Position numbers and translations under genes: made by a program
The notes under the pieces: generated by a model
What the model was told of the DNA's origin: nothing
What the model saw: the letters and a program-made list of their open reading frames with translations, nothing else
The model's database searches: none
Part shown: piece after piece, positions 8,887-15,939 of the stretch
Position numbering within the stretch: the first letter of the stretch is position 1
Layout: each line of letters starts with the position of its first letter
DNA from: Anaerolineae bacterium
GTDB taxonomy: Bacteria; Chloroflexota; Anaerolineae; Aggregatilineales; Ch27
Direction: 5' to 3'
NCBI GenBank assembly: GCA_013178165.1
Contig: JABLXG010000005.1
Coordinates: 62,001 to 126,000 of the forward strand
DNA: 64,000 nt

Positions 8887-9849
8887 TCAGGCCGGGGATG
8901 GGGCGGACAGGATACGGTCGATCTCGGTCAGGACATCCGCGCTGAGGGTCACGCTCAGCGCGCCCAGGTTGTCTTCCAGCTGGCTGAGGCGGGTAGCGCC
9001 GGTGATGGCGCTGCTGATGCCCGGCAAACGCAGCGTCCAGGCCAGGGCCAGCTGCGCCCGGCTGACTCCGAGCCGCTCAGCGACCGCCTTGAGCGCCTTC
9101 ACCCGCGGGATCGGGTTATCCTGGCCTTCCAGCTTGGCCTTGCGCAGCCACTCCAGGCGAGCCAGCCGGCTATCCGCCGGGATGCCATCGTCATACTTGC
9201 CGGTCAGCAGACCGCTGGCCAGCGGACTCCAGATGACCAGTCCCATGCCGCCCGCCTGCGCCGCCGGCAGCACATCCTGCTCCACCCGTTCCCGATCCAG
9301 CATGTTATATTGCGGCTGTTCGACCTGCGGCTTGTACAGGTTATGCGCCTCGCAGAAGTCCAGGGCCTGCCGGATCTGCGCACCAGTCCACTCGCTGGTG
9401 CCCCAGTAGAGGATTTTGCCCTGGTGCACCAGGTCATCCATGGCGCGGATGGTCTCCTCCAGCGGTGTATCCGGGTCGTAGCGATGGCAGAAGTAGAGGT
9501 CCAGGTAATCCGTGCCGATGCGCTTGAGCGACTTTTCCACGCTTTCCATCAGGTGCTTGCGGGAAAGGCCACGGTCGTTCACGTCGTCGCTCATCGGCCA
9601 GTAGGCTTTGGAGGAGATCACCAGTGTATGGCGGGGGAACTGACGGAGTACCTGACCCATCATACGCTCAGCCTCGCCACCGGCGTAGACATCGGCGATG
9701 TCGAAGAAGTTGATCCCGGCGTCGTAGGCGCGCACGATGATGTCCCGTGTGACTCGCGGGTCTTTGACCAGATCGCCAAAGGTGGTCCACCCACCCAGAC
9801 TTAACGCGCTGACTTTGATCCCGGCGTGCCCCAGGCGACGGTATTCCAT
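8887..9849 (-). CDS. Aldo/keto reductase
   Basis: This 320-residue NADPH-dependent oxidoreductase belongs to the AKR superfamily and resembles the potassium-channel beta-subunit/YghZ-like branch. The catalytic tetrad is visible: Asp50 and Tyr55 in FFDIADVYAGGEAE, Lys81 in VISSKAYW and His122 in LYFCHRYD. The N-terminus MEYRRLGHAGIKVSALSLGGW is canonical, and C-terminal cofactor-binding residues are present around AITGATRLSQLEDN. The natural carbonyl substrate cannot be predicted. It has its own promoter and a divergent neighbour, the radical SAM gene. Confidence 0.9.
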   Translation of the reverse strand: MEYRRLGHAGIKVSALSLGGWTTFGDLVKDPRVTRDIIVRAYDAGINFFDIADVYAGGEAERMMGQVLRQFPRHTLVISSKAYWPMSDDVNDRGLSRKHLMESVEKSLKRIGTDYLDLYFCHRYDPDTPLEETIRAMDDLVHQGKILYWGTSEWTGAQIRQALDFCEAHNLYKPQVEQPQYNMLDRERVEQDVLPAAQAGGMGLVIWSPLASGLLTGKYDDGIPADSRLARLEWLRKAKLEGQDNPIPRVKALKAVAERLGVSRAQLALAWTLRLPGISSAITGATRLSQLEDNLGALSVTLSADVLTEIDRILSAPSPA

Positions 9850-9918
9850 AGCCCAATACCTTTCGTGACGTGTGATGAGCTGGATGTACAGAGGTTCGGC
9901 GGTAACGCCCTGCGCCAG

Positions 9919-9947
9919 ATTATACTACTGCGGGCGGCAGGCAAAAA
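9919..9947 (-). promoter_or_regulatory. Promoter for the aldo/keto reductase gene
   Basis: On the minus strand a perfect TATAAT (9919-9924) stands 17 bases from TTTTTG (9942-9947). It is placed 70 bases upstream of the start codon. Confidence 0.55.
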
Positions 9948-10086
9948 CAGGGTGGCCGCCCATGGATGGAAACAGGGGCCGGGATGTCGGCGGTATGGCC
10001 CGGCGGCAGGGTGGCGGTCAGGGTCTGTTGGCGGTTAAGATAGATAGTAAAGGAAGAAAAGACGAATTGCCGGGGGAAAGTAAGCG

Positions 10087-11034
10087 ATGAGCGTGGCCGC
10101 GCCTGCTTATGTCGCACTGCTGGAAAGCGGCGAGCTGGCCCGCCGGGCGGAAGAAGCCTGCCGCCTGATGACGGCCTGTGTTCTGTGCGCGTGGAAGTGC
10201 CGGGTCAACCGCGCCGCCGGGAAGACTGGCTTCTGCCGCACCGGGACGCTGCCGCGAGTCAGTTCCTATTTCCCTCACCTGGGCGAGGAAGATTGCCTGC
10301 GTGGCTGGCGCGGCTCCGGCACAATCTTCTTTGCCAACTGCAACATGCGCTGTCAGTACTGCCAGAATTACGAGATCAGCGCCCTGGGTCAGGGAACGGA
10401 GATCACGCCGGAGGCGCTGGCAGGTATGATGCTGGAGCTGCAGGAGGCTGGCTGCCACAATATCAACTTCGTCTCGCCCAGCCATGTCGTCGCGCCGATC
10501 CTGGTCGCCGTGCTGATCGCGGCTCAGGCCGGGTTGCGCCTGCCGCTGGTCTACAATACCGGCGGCTACGATTCGCCGGAAGCGCTGGCCCTGCTGGATG
10601 GCGTGATCGACATCTACATGCCGGATATGAAATACGGCGACGCCGCCATTGCCCAGAAGTACAACAAAGTGCCGGACTATCCCCGCCACAATTACCGCGC
10701 CGTGCGGGAGATGCACCGTCAGGTCGGCGACCTGGTGATCGACCCGGCGACGGGGCTGGCGCAACGCGGGCTGCTGGTGCGCCATCTGATCCTGCCGGGC
10801 GGGCTGGCCGGGACAAAAGCGGTCATGCGCTTTCTGGCGAAGGAGATTTCGCCGGATACGTATGTCAACCTGATGCCCCAGTACCGGCCTGCCTACCGCG
10901 CCGCAACAGAGGATATGGGCGTGCTCAGCCGCCCGGTCACCGCTGAAGAAGTAGACGAAGCCTATACGATCGCCCGCCGGGCCGGGCTGCACCGCTTTGA
11001 TACCCGGCGTCCCTTTGCTATCTGGCGGGCCTGA
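10087..11034 (+). CDS. Radical SAM protein, PflX-like (pyruvate formate-lyase activase homologue)
   Basis: This 315-residue iron-sulfur protein has the radical SAM motif CNMRCQYC (Cys85, Cys89, Cys92), which binds a 4Fe-4S cluster and cleaves S-adenosylmethionine. The N-terminal cysteine group (Cys31, 34, 38 and 50, in CVLCAWKC...GFC) may bind a second cluster, as in the PflX/COG1313 family. The start follows GGGGGAAAG. No glycyl-radical enzyme lies nearby, so the partner is unknown. The family is only poorly characterised biochemically. It is followed after 60 bases by the HEAT-repeat gene, probably in the same transcript. Confidence 0.8.
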   Translation: MSVAAPAYVALLESGELARRAEEACRLMTACVLCAWKCRVNRAAGKTGFCRTGTLPRVSSYFPHLGEEDCLRGWRGSGTIFFANCNMRCQYCQNYEISALGQGTEITPEALAGMMLELQEAGCHNINFVSPSHVVAPILVAVLIAAQAGLRLPLVYNTGGYDSPEALALLDGVIDIYMPDMKYGDAAIAQKYNKVPDYPRHNYRAVREMHRQVGDLVIDPATGLAQRGLLVRHLILPGGLAGTKAVMRFLAKEISPDTYVNLMPQYRPAYRAATEDMGVLSRPVTAEEVDEAYTIARRAGLHRFDTRRPFAIWRA

Positions 11035-11093
11035 GCGCCGGGTGAACAGGGCAACGCTCCGGCGGAGGCAACACCAAGATTCAGGGGCAGGAG

Positions 11094-11585
11094 ATGACCC
11101 ACACCCGCAATGTCGATGCGCTGATCGCTATCCTGCGTGACCCGCGACGGGGCCTGGCTGTCCAGGACGAGGCCGTGCGCCAGCTGGCCCGCTACGCCGA
11201 GGAAGCCATCCCGCCATTGATCGCGCTCCTGAGCGATGACGATATGGGCGTGCGCGGGCGGGCAGCGGCGGCGCTGGGCCGCTGTGGAGCCAGGGCCATC
11301 GCGCCACTGCGGGCGGCGCTGCCGGGTGCCGCTCCGCTGACCCGCCGGGGTATCGCCCTGGCGCTGGGGCTGACGCGCAGCGCGCGGGCGGTGCGCCCGC
11401 TGGTCGGCCTGCTGGCCGATCCTGACGTGGAGACACGCCGCCGGGCGGCCATCGCCCTGGGCTGGCTGGGCAACGATTACGCCCTCGATGCCCTGACCGC
11501 TGCGTTGAACGATGAAGAAGGGGCGGTGCGCGCCGCCGCGCAGGACGCCCTGGCCAGGATCCGCAGGGAACCACGAAGCCCGTAG
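11094..11585 (+). CDS. HEAT-repeat (PBS lyase-type) protein
   Basis: This 163-residue all-helical protein is built from about four HEAT/armadillo-like repeats of roughly 31 residues (for example DDDMGVRGRAAAALGRCGAR and DPDVETRRRAAIALGWLGND). Such repeats form protein-binding solenoids and are known from phycobilin lyase-like and scaffolding proteins. A strong ribosome-binding site (GGGGCAGGAG) abuts the ATG. It sits 60 bases after the radical SAM gene, which suggests a shared transcript, though no functional link is known. Confidence 0.75.
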   Translation: MTHTRNVDALIAILRDPRRGLAVQDEAVRQLARYAEEAIPPLIALLSDDDMGVRGRAAAALGRCGARAIAPLRAALPGAAPLTRRGIALALGLTRSARAVRPLVGLLADPDVETRRRAAIALGWLGNDYALDALTAALNDEEGAVRAAAQDALARIRREPRSP

Positions 11586-11598
11586 CGCCGGTGCGGGC

Positions 11599-11633
11599 AA
11601 ACAAAAACGCGGCGGGTAAGCGTCACCGCCGCG
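11599..11633 (-). terminator. Rho-independent terminator of the SdrD-B-like gene
   Basis: On the minus strand CGCGGCGG/CCGCCGCG (11608-11615 with 11626-11633) is followed by TTTTTGTTT. The minus-strand gene ends at 11659, and the element lies between two convergent genes. Confidence 0.8.
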
Positions 11634-11658
11634 CTGATGGTATTCCGGCACAGGCAGG

Positions 11659-12210
11659 TCAGGCTTTGCGGAAGCGCAGCCAGAAGATCAACAGCCCCAC
11701 AGCCGCCAGGAAGACCATGATCAACAGTGCGCCCGCCGCTGCGAAGACGATCCGCAGAAGTACATTGTTATCGCCGGTCAGCAGAGTGCTGGCCGGGGCC
11801 ATCGCGGGCGATTGTGCCTGTTCCGCTTCCGGGATGGCGCCGTAATTCACCTGCAACGGGACGATCTCTGCCCCGCTGAGCGTCACCCCGAAGTCCTGCT
11901 CACCCGTCGGGGCGGCCATACCACCACTGAAACCAACCAGGTAAAAGCCGGGCGCCAGGCCCTCAAAGCAATGTGGTTCGCTCCGACCGGTGGTCAGGTA
12001 CGTGTCAACCACGATGGCCCGGTCATTCTGCAATGTCACCACCACATCAGCGAGCAACGGTTCCACTGGATCACGCATGCCGTTGGCGTTGGCGTCATGG
12101 TACGCCGCCACACAGATGCGGCCTCCGGCCTGCTGCGCCAGCACGGGGAGCGCACCCGCCAGCAGGACGATCAGCAGCAGCGCCAGTGCGCGTAAAGGAT
12201 TCACGGCCAT
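11659..12210 (-). CDS. Membrane-anchored SdrD-B/CnaB-like protein
   Basis: This 183-residue protein has a signal peptide (LRALALLLIVLLAGALPVLAQQ) and a single beta-sandwich module (about 28-115). The motif ICVAAYHDANANGMRDPVEPLLADVVVTL is the calcium-loop signature of SdrD-B/CnaB domains. A C-terminal membrane helix (LLRIVFAAAGALLIMVFLAAVGLLIFWL) ends in RFRKA. It should be anchored outside the membrane with a short positive tail. The ATG at 12210 is preferred over the upstream TTG frame because GGAGG precedes it. A consensus promoter lies 33 bases upstream. Confidence 0.7.
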   Translation of the reverse strand: MAVNPLRALALLLIVLLAGALPVLAQQAGGRICVAAYHDANANGMRDPVEPLLADVVVTLQNDRAIVVDTYLTTGRSEPHCFEGLAPGFYLVGFSGGMAAPTGEQDFGVTLSGAEIVPLQVNYGAIPEAEQAQSPAMAPASTLLTGDNNVLLRIVFAAAGALLIMVFLAAVGLLIFWLRFRKA

Positions 12211-12242
12211 GGACCTCCGTCCTTTGGTTGCCAAGCGGCGGA

Positions 12243-12271
12243 ATTATACCGTGTGGCGGCAGCAGGGGCAA
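12243..12271 (-). promoter_or_regulatory. Consensus promoter for the SdrD-B-like gene
   Basis: On the minus strand TTGCCC (12266-12271) and a perfect TATAAT (12243-12248) are separated by 17 bases. The predicted leader is about 25 nt. Confidence 0.7.
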
Positions 12272-12343
12272 CGCAAGCAGCGATGACTTTGGGCCCCATC
12301 CCAAGCAGTGCGATCATCGCCCATCGCGGCCAGCTGCTCCCCG

Positions 12344-13609
12344 TCATTGTTCGATGATCTCCACGCTCAGCAAGCGGTCGCCCGGCGGCGGATCGGGATA
12401 GCGTAGCGGGTCCTGCGGGTCGCGCGGGGTCAGGGCGCGGATGGCGTCCATGCCATCAGTCACGATGCCAAAGATCGTGAACTGGCCGTTCCATTCACGC
12501 TCCGGCGTCAGCGGGCCGTAGGTGATGAAGAACTGGCTGCCCGCGCTATTGGGGACGCCGCGCGTACTGGCCATCGCCACCAGCCCTTCACGATCAAAGA
12601 TCAGGCCGTTGTCGGCCTCGTCGGCGATGGTGTAGCCCGGCCCGCCCAGCCCCGTGCCGCTGGGATCGCCCGTCTGGGCGAACAGGCCCGGCAGCACACG
12701 GTGAAAGGTGATGTCGTTATACCAGCCAGCGCGGGCCAGAAAGACGAAGTTGTTGACAGCGACCGGTGCGCGGTCAGTAAACAGGTCGATCGTCACATCC
12801 CCGTGCTCGGTGTGGAGGATGGCCCGGTAGGATTTGCTCAGATCAATGACCAGTTCCGGCTGGTCAGGGAAGTGACGCTCCGCCAGGGCAAAAAAGCGCA
12901 CTGCCTCATCCAGCCCGTAGGTATCGTAGCGACCGCTGTAGGGCTGGCCATTGATCAGCAGCGTGGGAATGCCCACCAGATCAAGCGCCAGCGCCTCCAG
13001 GCGGTATTGCTCGACCAGCGGAGTCGGGTCAGCGGCCAGCGCAGCACGGAAAGCGTCCAGGTCCAGGCCGAGTGTGCTGGCGTAAGCGACCAGCGTGGCG
13101 CGGAAGGACTCCGGCGAGAGATCACGCCAGACTGCCTGCTCGGCAAAGAGCAGGTCATGCATCGGCCAGAAAGCGCCCTGTTCGCCCGCCGCTTCCGCCC
13201 CCAGCAGGGCCAGCGGCGCTTTGTCATGGGCGACGATATCCGGGAAGTGCCGCCAGATCAGGCGCACCTTGTCCGGGTAGCGTTCCTGAAGGATAGCCAG
13301 GCTGCGGGCCAGGTCAGCGCACGGCTCACACTGGAAGTCGCCGTAGTGGATGATGGTCACCGGGGCGTCTTCCGGCCCCTGGCTGTGATCAGTCGCCGAG
13401 AATACGACGCTGTCCAGCGCTTCCGGCGGCGGTAGGGTGATGATCAGCGGGGTGGCTGAGGGCGCCAGCATAGCCGTCGGGGCTGGCGTGGCGCCCGGCG
13501 TGGCGGCAGGGGCGCAGCCGATCAGCCCGGCGCCCAGCGTCACAAGCAGGAAAAGCGCCAGTCTAACCCGCCGCACTGCTCCCCCCGGAGTCTGCCTCGT
13601 CGTCTTCAT
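12344..13609 (-). CDS. Lipoprotein fusing a DsbA-like thioredoxin domain to a cyclophilin (peptidyl-prolyl isomerase)
   Basis: This 421-residue predicted lipoprotein has lipobox AGLIGC (Cys32) and a Pro/Thr/Ala linker. Its first domain is a DsbA/DsbG-like thioredoxin fold with redox pair CEPC (Cys94/Cys97, in YGDFQCEPC) and the cis-Pro segment VGIPTLLING. The C-terminal 155 residues form a cyclophilin (HGDVTIDLFTDRAPVAVNNFVFLARAGWYNDITFHRVLPGLFAQTGD, split here by families; later GSQFFITYG). It may combine disulfide chemistry and proline isomerisation for extracytoplasmic folding. The ATG at 13609 overlaps the upstream gene by 47 bases and lacks a clear ribosome-binding site. GTG at 13576, just behind GGGGGGAG, is an alternative. 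Confidence 0.85.
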   Translation of the reverse strand: MKTTRQTPGGAVRRVRLALFLLVTLGAGLIGCAPAATPGATPAPTAMLAPSATPLIITLPPPEALDSVVFSATDHSQGPEDAPVTIIHYGDFQCEPCADLARSLAILQERYPDKVRLIWRHFPDIVAHDKAPLALLGAEAAGEQGAFWPMHDLLFAEQAVWRDLSPESFRATLVAYASTLGLDLDAFRAALAADPTPLVEQYRLEALALDLVGIPTLLINGQPYSGRYDTYGLDEAVRFFALAERHFPDQPELVIDLSKSYRAILHTEHGDVTIDLFTDRAPVAVNNFVFLARAGWYNDITFHRVLPGLFAQTGDPSGTGLGGPGYTIADEADNGLIFDREGLVAMASTRGVPNSAGSQFFITYGPLTPEREWNGQFTIFGIVTDGMDAIRALTPRDPQDPLRYPDPPPGDRLLSVEIIEQ

Positions 13610-14357
13610 GGAGCACGGCCAGCAGGTCTTCCGACTTCAGGGTGAAGGTATCCGGTTCCAGAGCCGGATTGAGTTCAACCCTGACCGGGGAAAGGCGCAT
13701 GGCCAGTGTGTCACCCCAATACCGTTCCAGGTACTGCGGCAGGATCAGGCCATCCACCCGGATCAGCTCTCCAGCAGGCTTGAGGCGCTGCAGCTTGACC
13801 CTGTTGTCATTCGGGTCGAGCCGCTCGACTTCCACCGCCGCCAGCGTGTGATCCTCGTTCAGCCGGACCAGGGCGGCGGTTTGCGGCATATCGGGCGCAA
13901 AGACACGAAAGGCATGGTTGTCGATGCTCTGCACACGGATGGCGCGATCAGCAATCATGGGGCTGATGAAATACACGGCTTCCGACCAGGCCCGCGCGCG
14001 CGCCGAATCAACGCCGCTTTCCTCTGCGTTGCGCGTCACCCGCCCGCCCTGCACTTCGTAGACCACCTGGCCGTCAAAGGCGGTGGTGTAGCGGCTGGAG
14101 AAGATGCGCAGCATCCGCACCGTGAAATCCCAGCGGATCTGGAAGGGGAAGCGGTAGGTTGCCACAGCTTCCACGGCAGCCCGCAGCGGCAACGGCCCCA
14201 GCCGGGCGGCGGTCCAGCCCCGATAGGTCACGCGCAGCGCGTCCAGAGCAGGCGGGCTGCCGCCATAGCGCTTATCCACCAGCTTTTTGAGCAGGTCAAG
14301 GCCGATCGGATCGCCCTGTGTCAGCAGCAAAAAAGGCATAGAAAGCCACTCCATCAA
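13563..14357 (-). CDS. Uncharacterised protein, DUF6544-like
   Basis: This 264-residue soluble-looking protein has no signal peptide. The central pattern (FPFQIRWDF, VVYEVQGGRVTRN, then WSEAVYFISPMIADR and DNHAFRVF) resembles DUF6544 proteins, a family of unknown function. The match is from memory and not certain. Its 3' end overlaps the start region of the DsbA-cyclophilin gene, so the two are probably co-expressed. No catalytic motif stands out. Start choice between 14357 and the next Met six codons in is open. Confidence 0.5.
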   Translation of the reverse strand: MMEWLSMPFLLLTQGDPIGLDLLKKLVDKRYGGSPPALDALRVTYRGWTAARLGPLPLRAAVEAVATYRFPFQIRWDFTVRMLRIFSSRYTTAFDGQVVYEVQGGRVTRNAEESGVDSARARAWSEAVYFISPMIADRAIRVQSIDNHAFRVFAPDMPQTAALVRLNEDHTLAAVEVERLDPNDNRVKLQRLKPAGELIRVDGLILPQYLERYWGDTLAMRLSPVRVELNPALEPDTFTLKSEDLLAVLHEDDEADSGGSSAAG

Positions 14358-14468
14358 GGACAGGTGATGTCCCGCTTTACCGAACCAGCAGGCCGTCAGA
14401 GGCCGGCCCGATTGTAACGCCCTGCCCGGCAGCGGCCAACTGACTGGCCGAATCGCGCCTGGCGGTGC

Positions 14469-15524
14469 TCAGCCAGCGCCGCCGGGTTGCCCACCAGTGC
14501 CCAGTTGACCCGCCGCCAGTTCCCGGAAGAACCGTCCCGGATGGACGGTTGCCAGCGCCTGCCAGTCCTCAGCCGCGGAGTCAGCCGGCCCCACGCGCAC
14601 TTCCAGGTGCAGGTAGGGGCCGCAGCAGCAGCCGGTGCTGCCTGTCAGGCCGAGGATCGTGCCTGCTTCAACTGGCTCTCCGTCGACGACGGTAACTTCC
14701 TGCAGGTGGCCGTACAGCACAAAAATGGCCCCATGTCCCAGCTCGTCCAGGCAGCCGCGCAACCCAGCGGGCAGATCAGCGTAGCCGTGGCGCACAACGA
14801 GAAAAGTCCCGTAACCAAAGCCCCAGGCCGGATCGCGGCGCAGTTCTTCCTGCCCGGCCAGCCCCAACCAGCTCGGGGAGATGCGCGGCAGGTCACCTTC
14901 GCGTCCGGTACAGAGCACCCGCTGGACGACTATCCCTGGCGCGGCGGCGTGGATCGGCGTCCCTTCCGGCGCGGCCAGATCATAGGCCGGGTGGCTGTTA
15001 TGGACATGCTGGATCACCCGGCCCGGCACCGGCAGGGGGAAAGCATCCTCAGCCGGTTCCGGCACGGCAAACGGCGGTTCCGGCGTCTCCGGCACCTTGA
15101 GCAAGACATCCGCGCATTCGCCGGAGATCTGCACCAGGTCGCTGCGCACCCAGCCTGCCCCGCCGTCCCACTCCAGGCGGTACCAGGGCCGGCCGTCAGG
15201 GTCCAGGCCAGAAACACCGGCCACCCCCAGGGTCATCCCGCCGGCCGCCCGTTCCACCCGCGGGTAGGTCAGGCCCGGCCCGCTGCGCAGGTTGACCGTC
15301 CCCAGATCGGGGCGGATAGCCGCCATGCACGGCACTTCAACAGCGCGGGAGAAGGATTGAATGGTCGGGGGTGGGCCGGGTAGCGGCGGTAGCGGTTCGG
15401 TGGGGACGCGGCGTTTTTCGCCGGTGTCGTCTGCGGCGCCCTTGCCGGATGGATTGCCCTGTCCTGCAGCCGGGCCGCCCAGCAGCCGCTTGATCGCTGC
15501 CCACAGATCGGCCAGGGTAGCCAT
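14469..15524 (-). CDS. SH3b-M23 peptidase-like protein without signal peptide
   Basis: This 351-residue protein has a Pro-rich N-terminus, then an SH3b domain (about 70-135, with GTVNLRSGPGLTYPRVERAAGG and WYRLEWDGGAGWV). An M23/lysostaphin-type metallopeptidase domain follows (about 165-330). The zinc-ligand motifs HPAYDLAAPEGTPI, YGHL and GPYLHLEVR are visible, so it is probably catalytic. M23 enzymes cleave peptidoglycan cross-bridges, but no export signal is seen here, which is odd. A similar leaderless design recurs at 24167-26062. A run of three cysteines (TGCCCGPY) precedes the last ligand. Confidence 0.75.
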   Translation of the reverse strand: MATLADLWAAIKRLLGGPAAGQGNPSGKGAADDTGEKRRVPTEPLPPLPGPPPTIQSFSRAVEVPCMAAIRPDLGTVNLRSGPGLTYPRVERAAGGMTLGVAGVSGLDPDGRPWYRLEWDGGAGWVRSDLVQISGECADVLLKVPETPEPPFAVPEPAEDAFPLPVPGRVIQHVHNSHPAYDLAAPEGTPIHAAAPGIVVQRVLCTGREGDLPRISPSWLGLAGQEELRRDPAWGFGYGTFLVVRHGYADLPAGLRGCLDELGHGAIFVLYGHLQEVTVVDGEPVEAGTILGLTGSTGCCCGPYLHLEVRVGPADSAAEDWQALATVHPGRFFRELAAGQLGTGGQPGGAG

Positions 15525-15732
15525 GGTATCTGCCTCTCGCCCACAGAAAAACGGTCATCCAAGGTCGAGTGCCTGCTGCCCGCAGGCCATGATCAAGTCT
15601 AGCACGGAGCAGCCCGCTTGCCTATGCCCCTGGAGGCGAGCAAGAGCCGAGACTGGAAGCCAGAAGACCGGGAGTCGGGAAGACAGGGGGGTGGGCCGCT
15701 CGCTGGCGGCCTTCGCCCGCCCTGGCAATGCA

Positions 15733-15758
15733 GAAGGCGGCGTCAGTGCGCCGCCTTC
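15733..15758 (-). terminator. Perfect hairpin downstream of the P-type ATPase gene
   Basis: GAAGGCGGCG/CGCCGCCTTC pairs over 10 bp with a 6-nt loop. It lies about 180 bases past the ATPase stop. No long T-run follows on either strand, so termination is likely but not certain. Confidence 0.4.
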
Positions 15759-15854
15759 CTGTCTACGTCCCTGTATTCCAGTAAAACCCGGTTTTGTCCC
15801 GTTAAGCGCCCTTACAGTACTGCTCTTGCCCCGTCTACCAGTACATCCCTGACT

Positions 15855-15898
15855 GTCCTTACGATAGCGCCTTCACCTGAAGGGCGCATGAGAAGGAC
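15855..15898. repeat. Imperfect inverted repeat
   Basis: An outer arm pair GTCCTT/AAGGAC and an inner pair GCGCCTTC/GAAGGGCGC (one bulge) enclose a 4-nt loop, just downstream of the ATPase stop codon (15940, minus strand). It could be part of a 3' end structure. Confidence 0.4.
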
Positions 15899-15939
15899 GT
15901 AAATAATTGGTAAGAAACGCCTGCAGCGCACCGTCGGCG

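Larger units (their letters stand above)
15525..15939. other. Intergenic region with hairpins, no gene seen
   Basis: This 415-base gap separates the M23 gene start and the P-type ATPase stop. It holds two inverted repeats, at 15733-15758 and 15855-15898. No open frame here has a family signature or ribosome-binding site, and no tRNA or known structured RNA motif was recognised. Confidence 0.5.
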
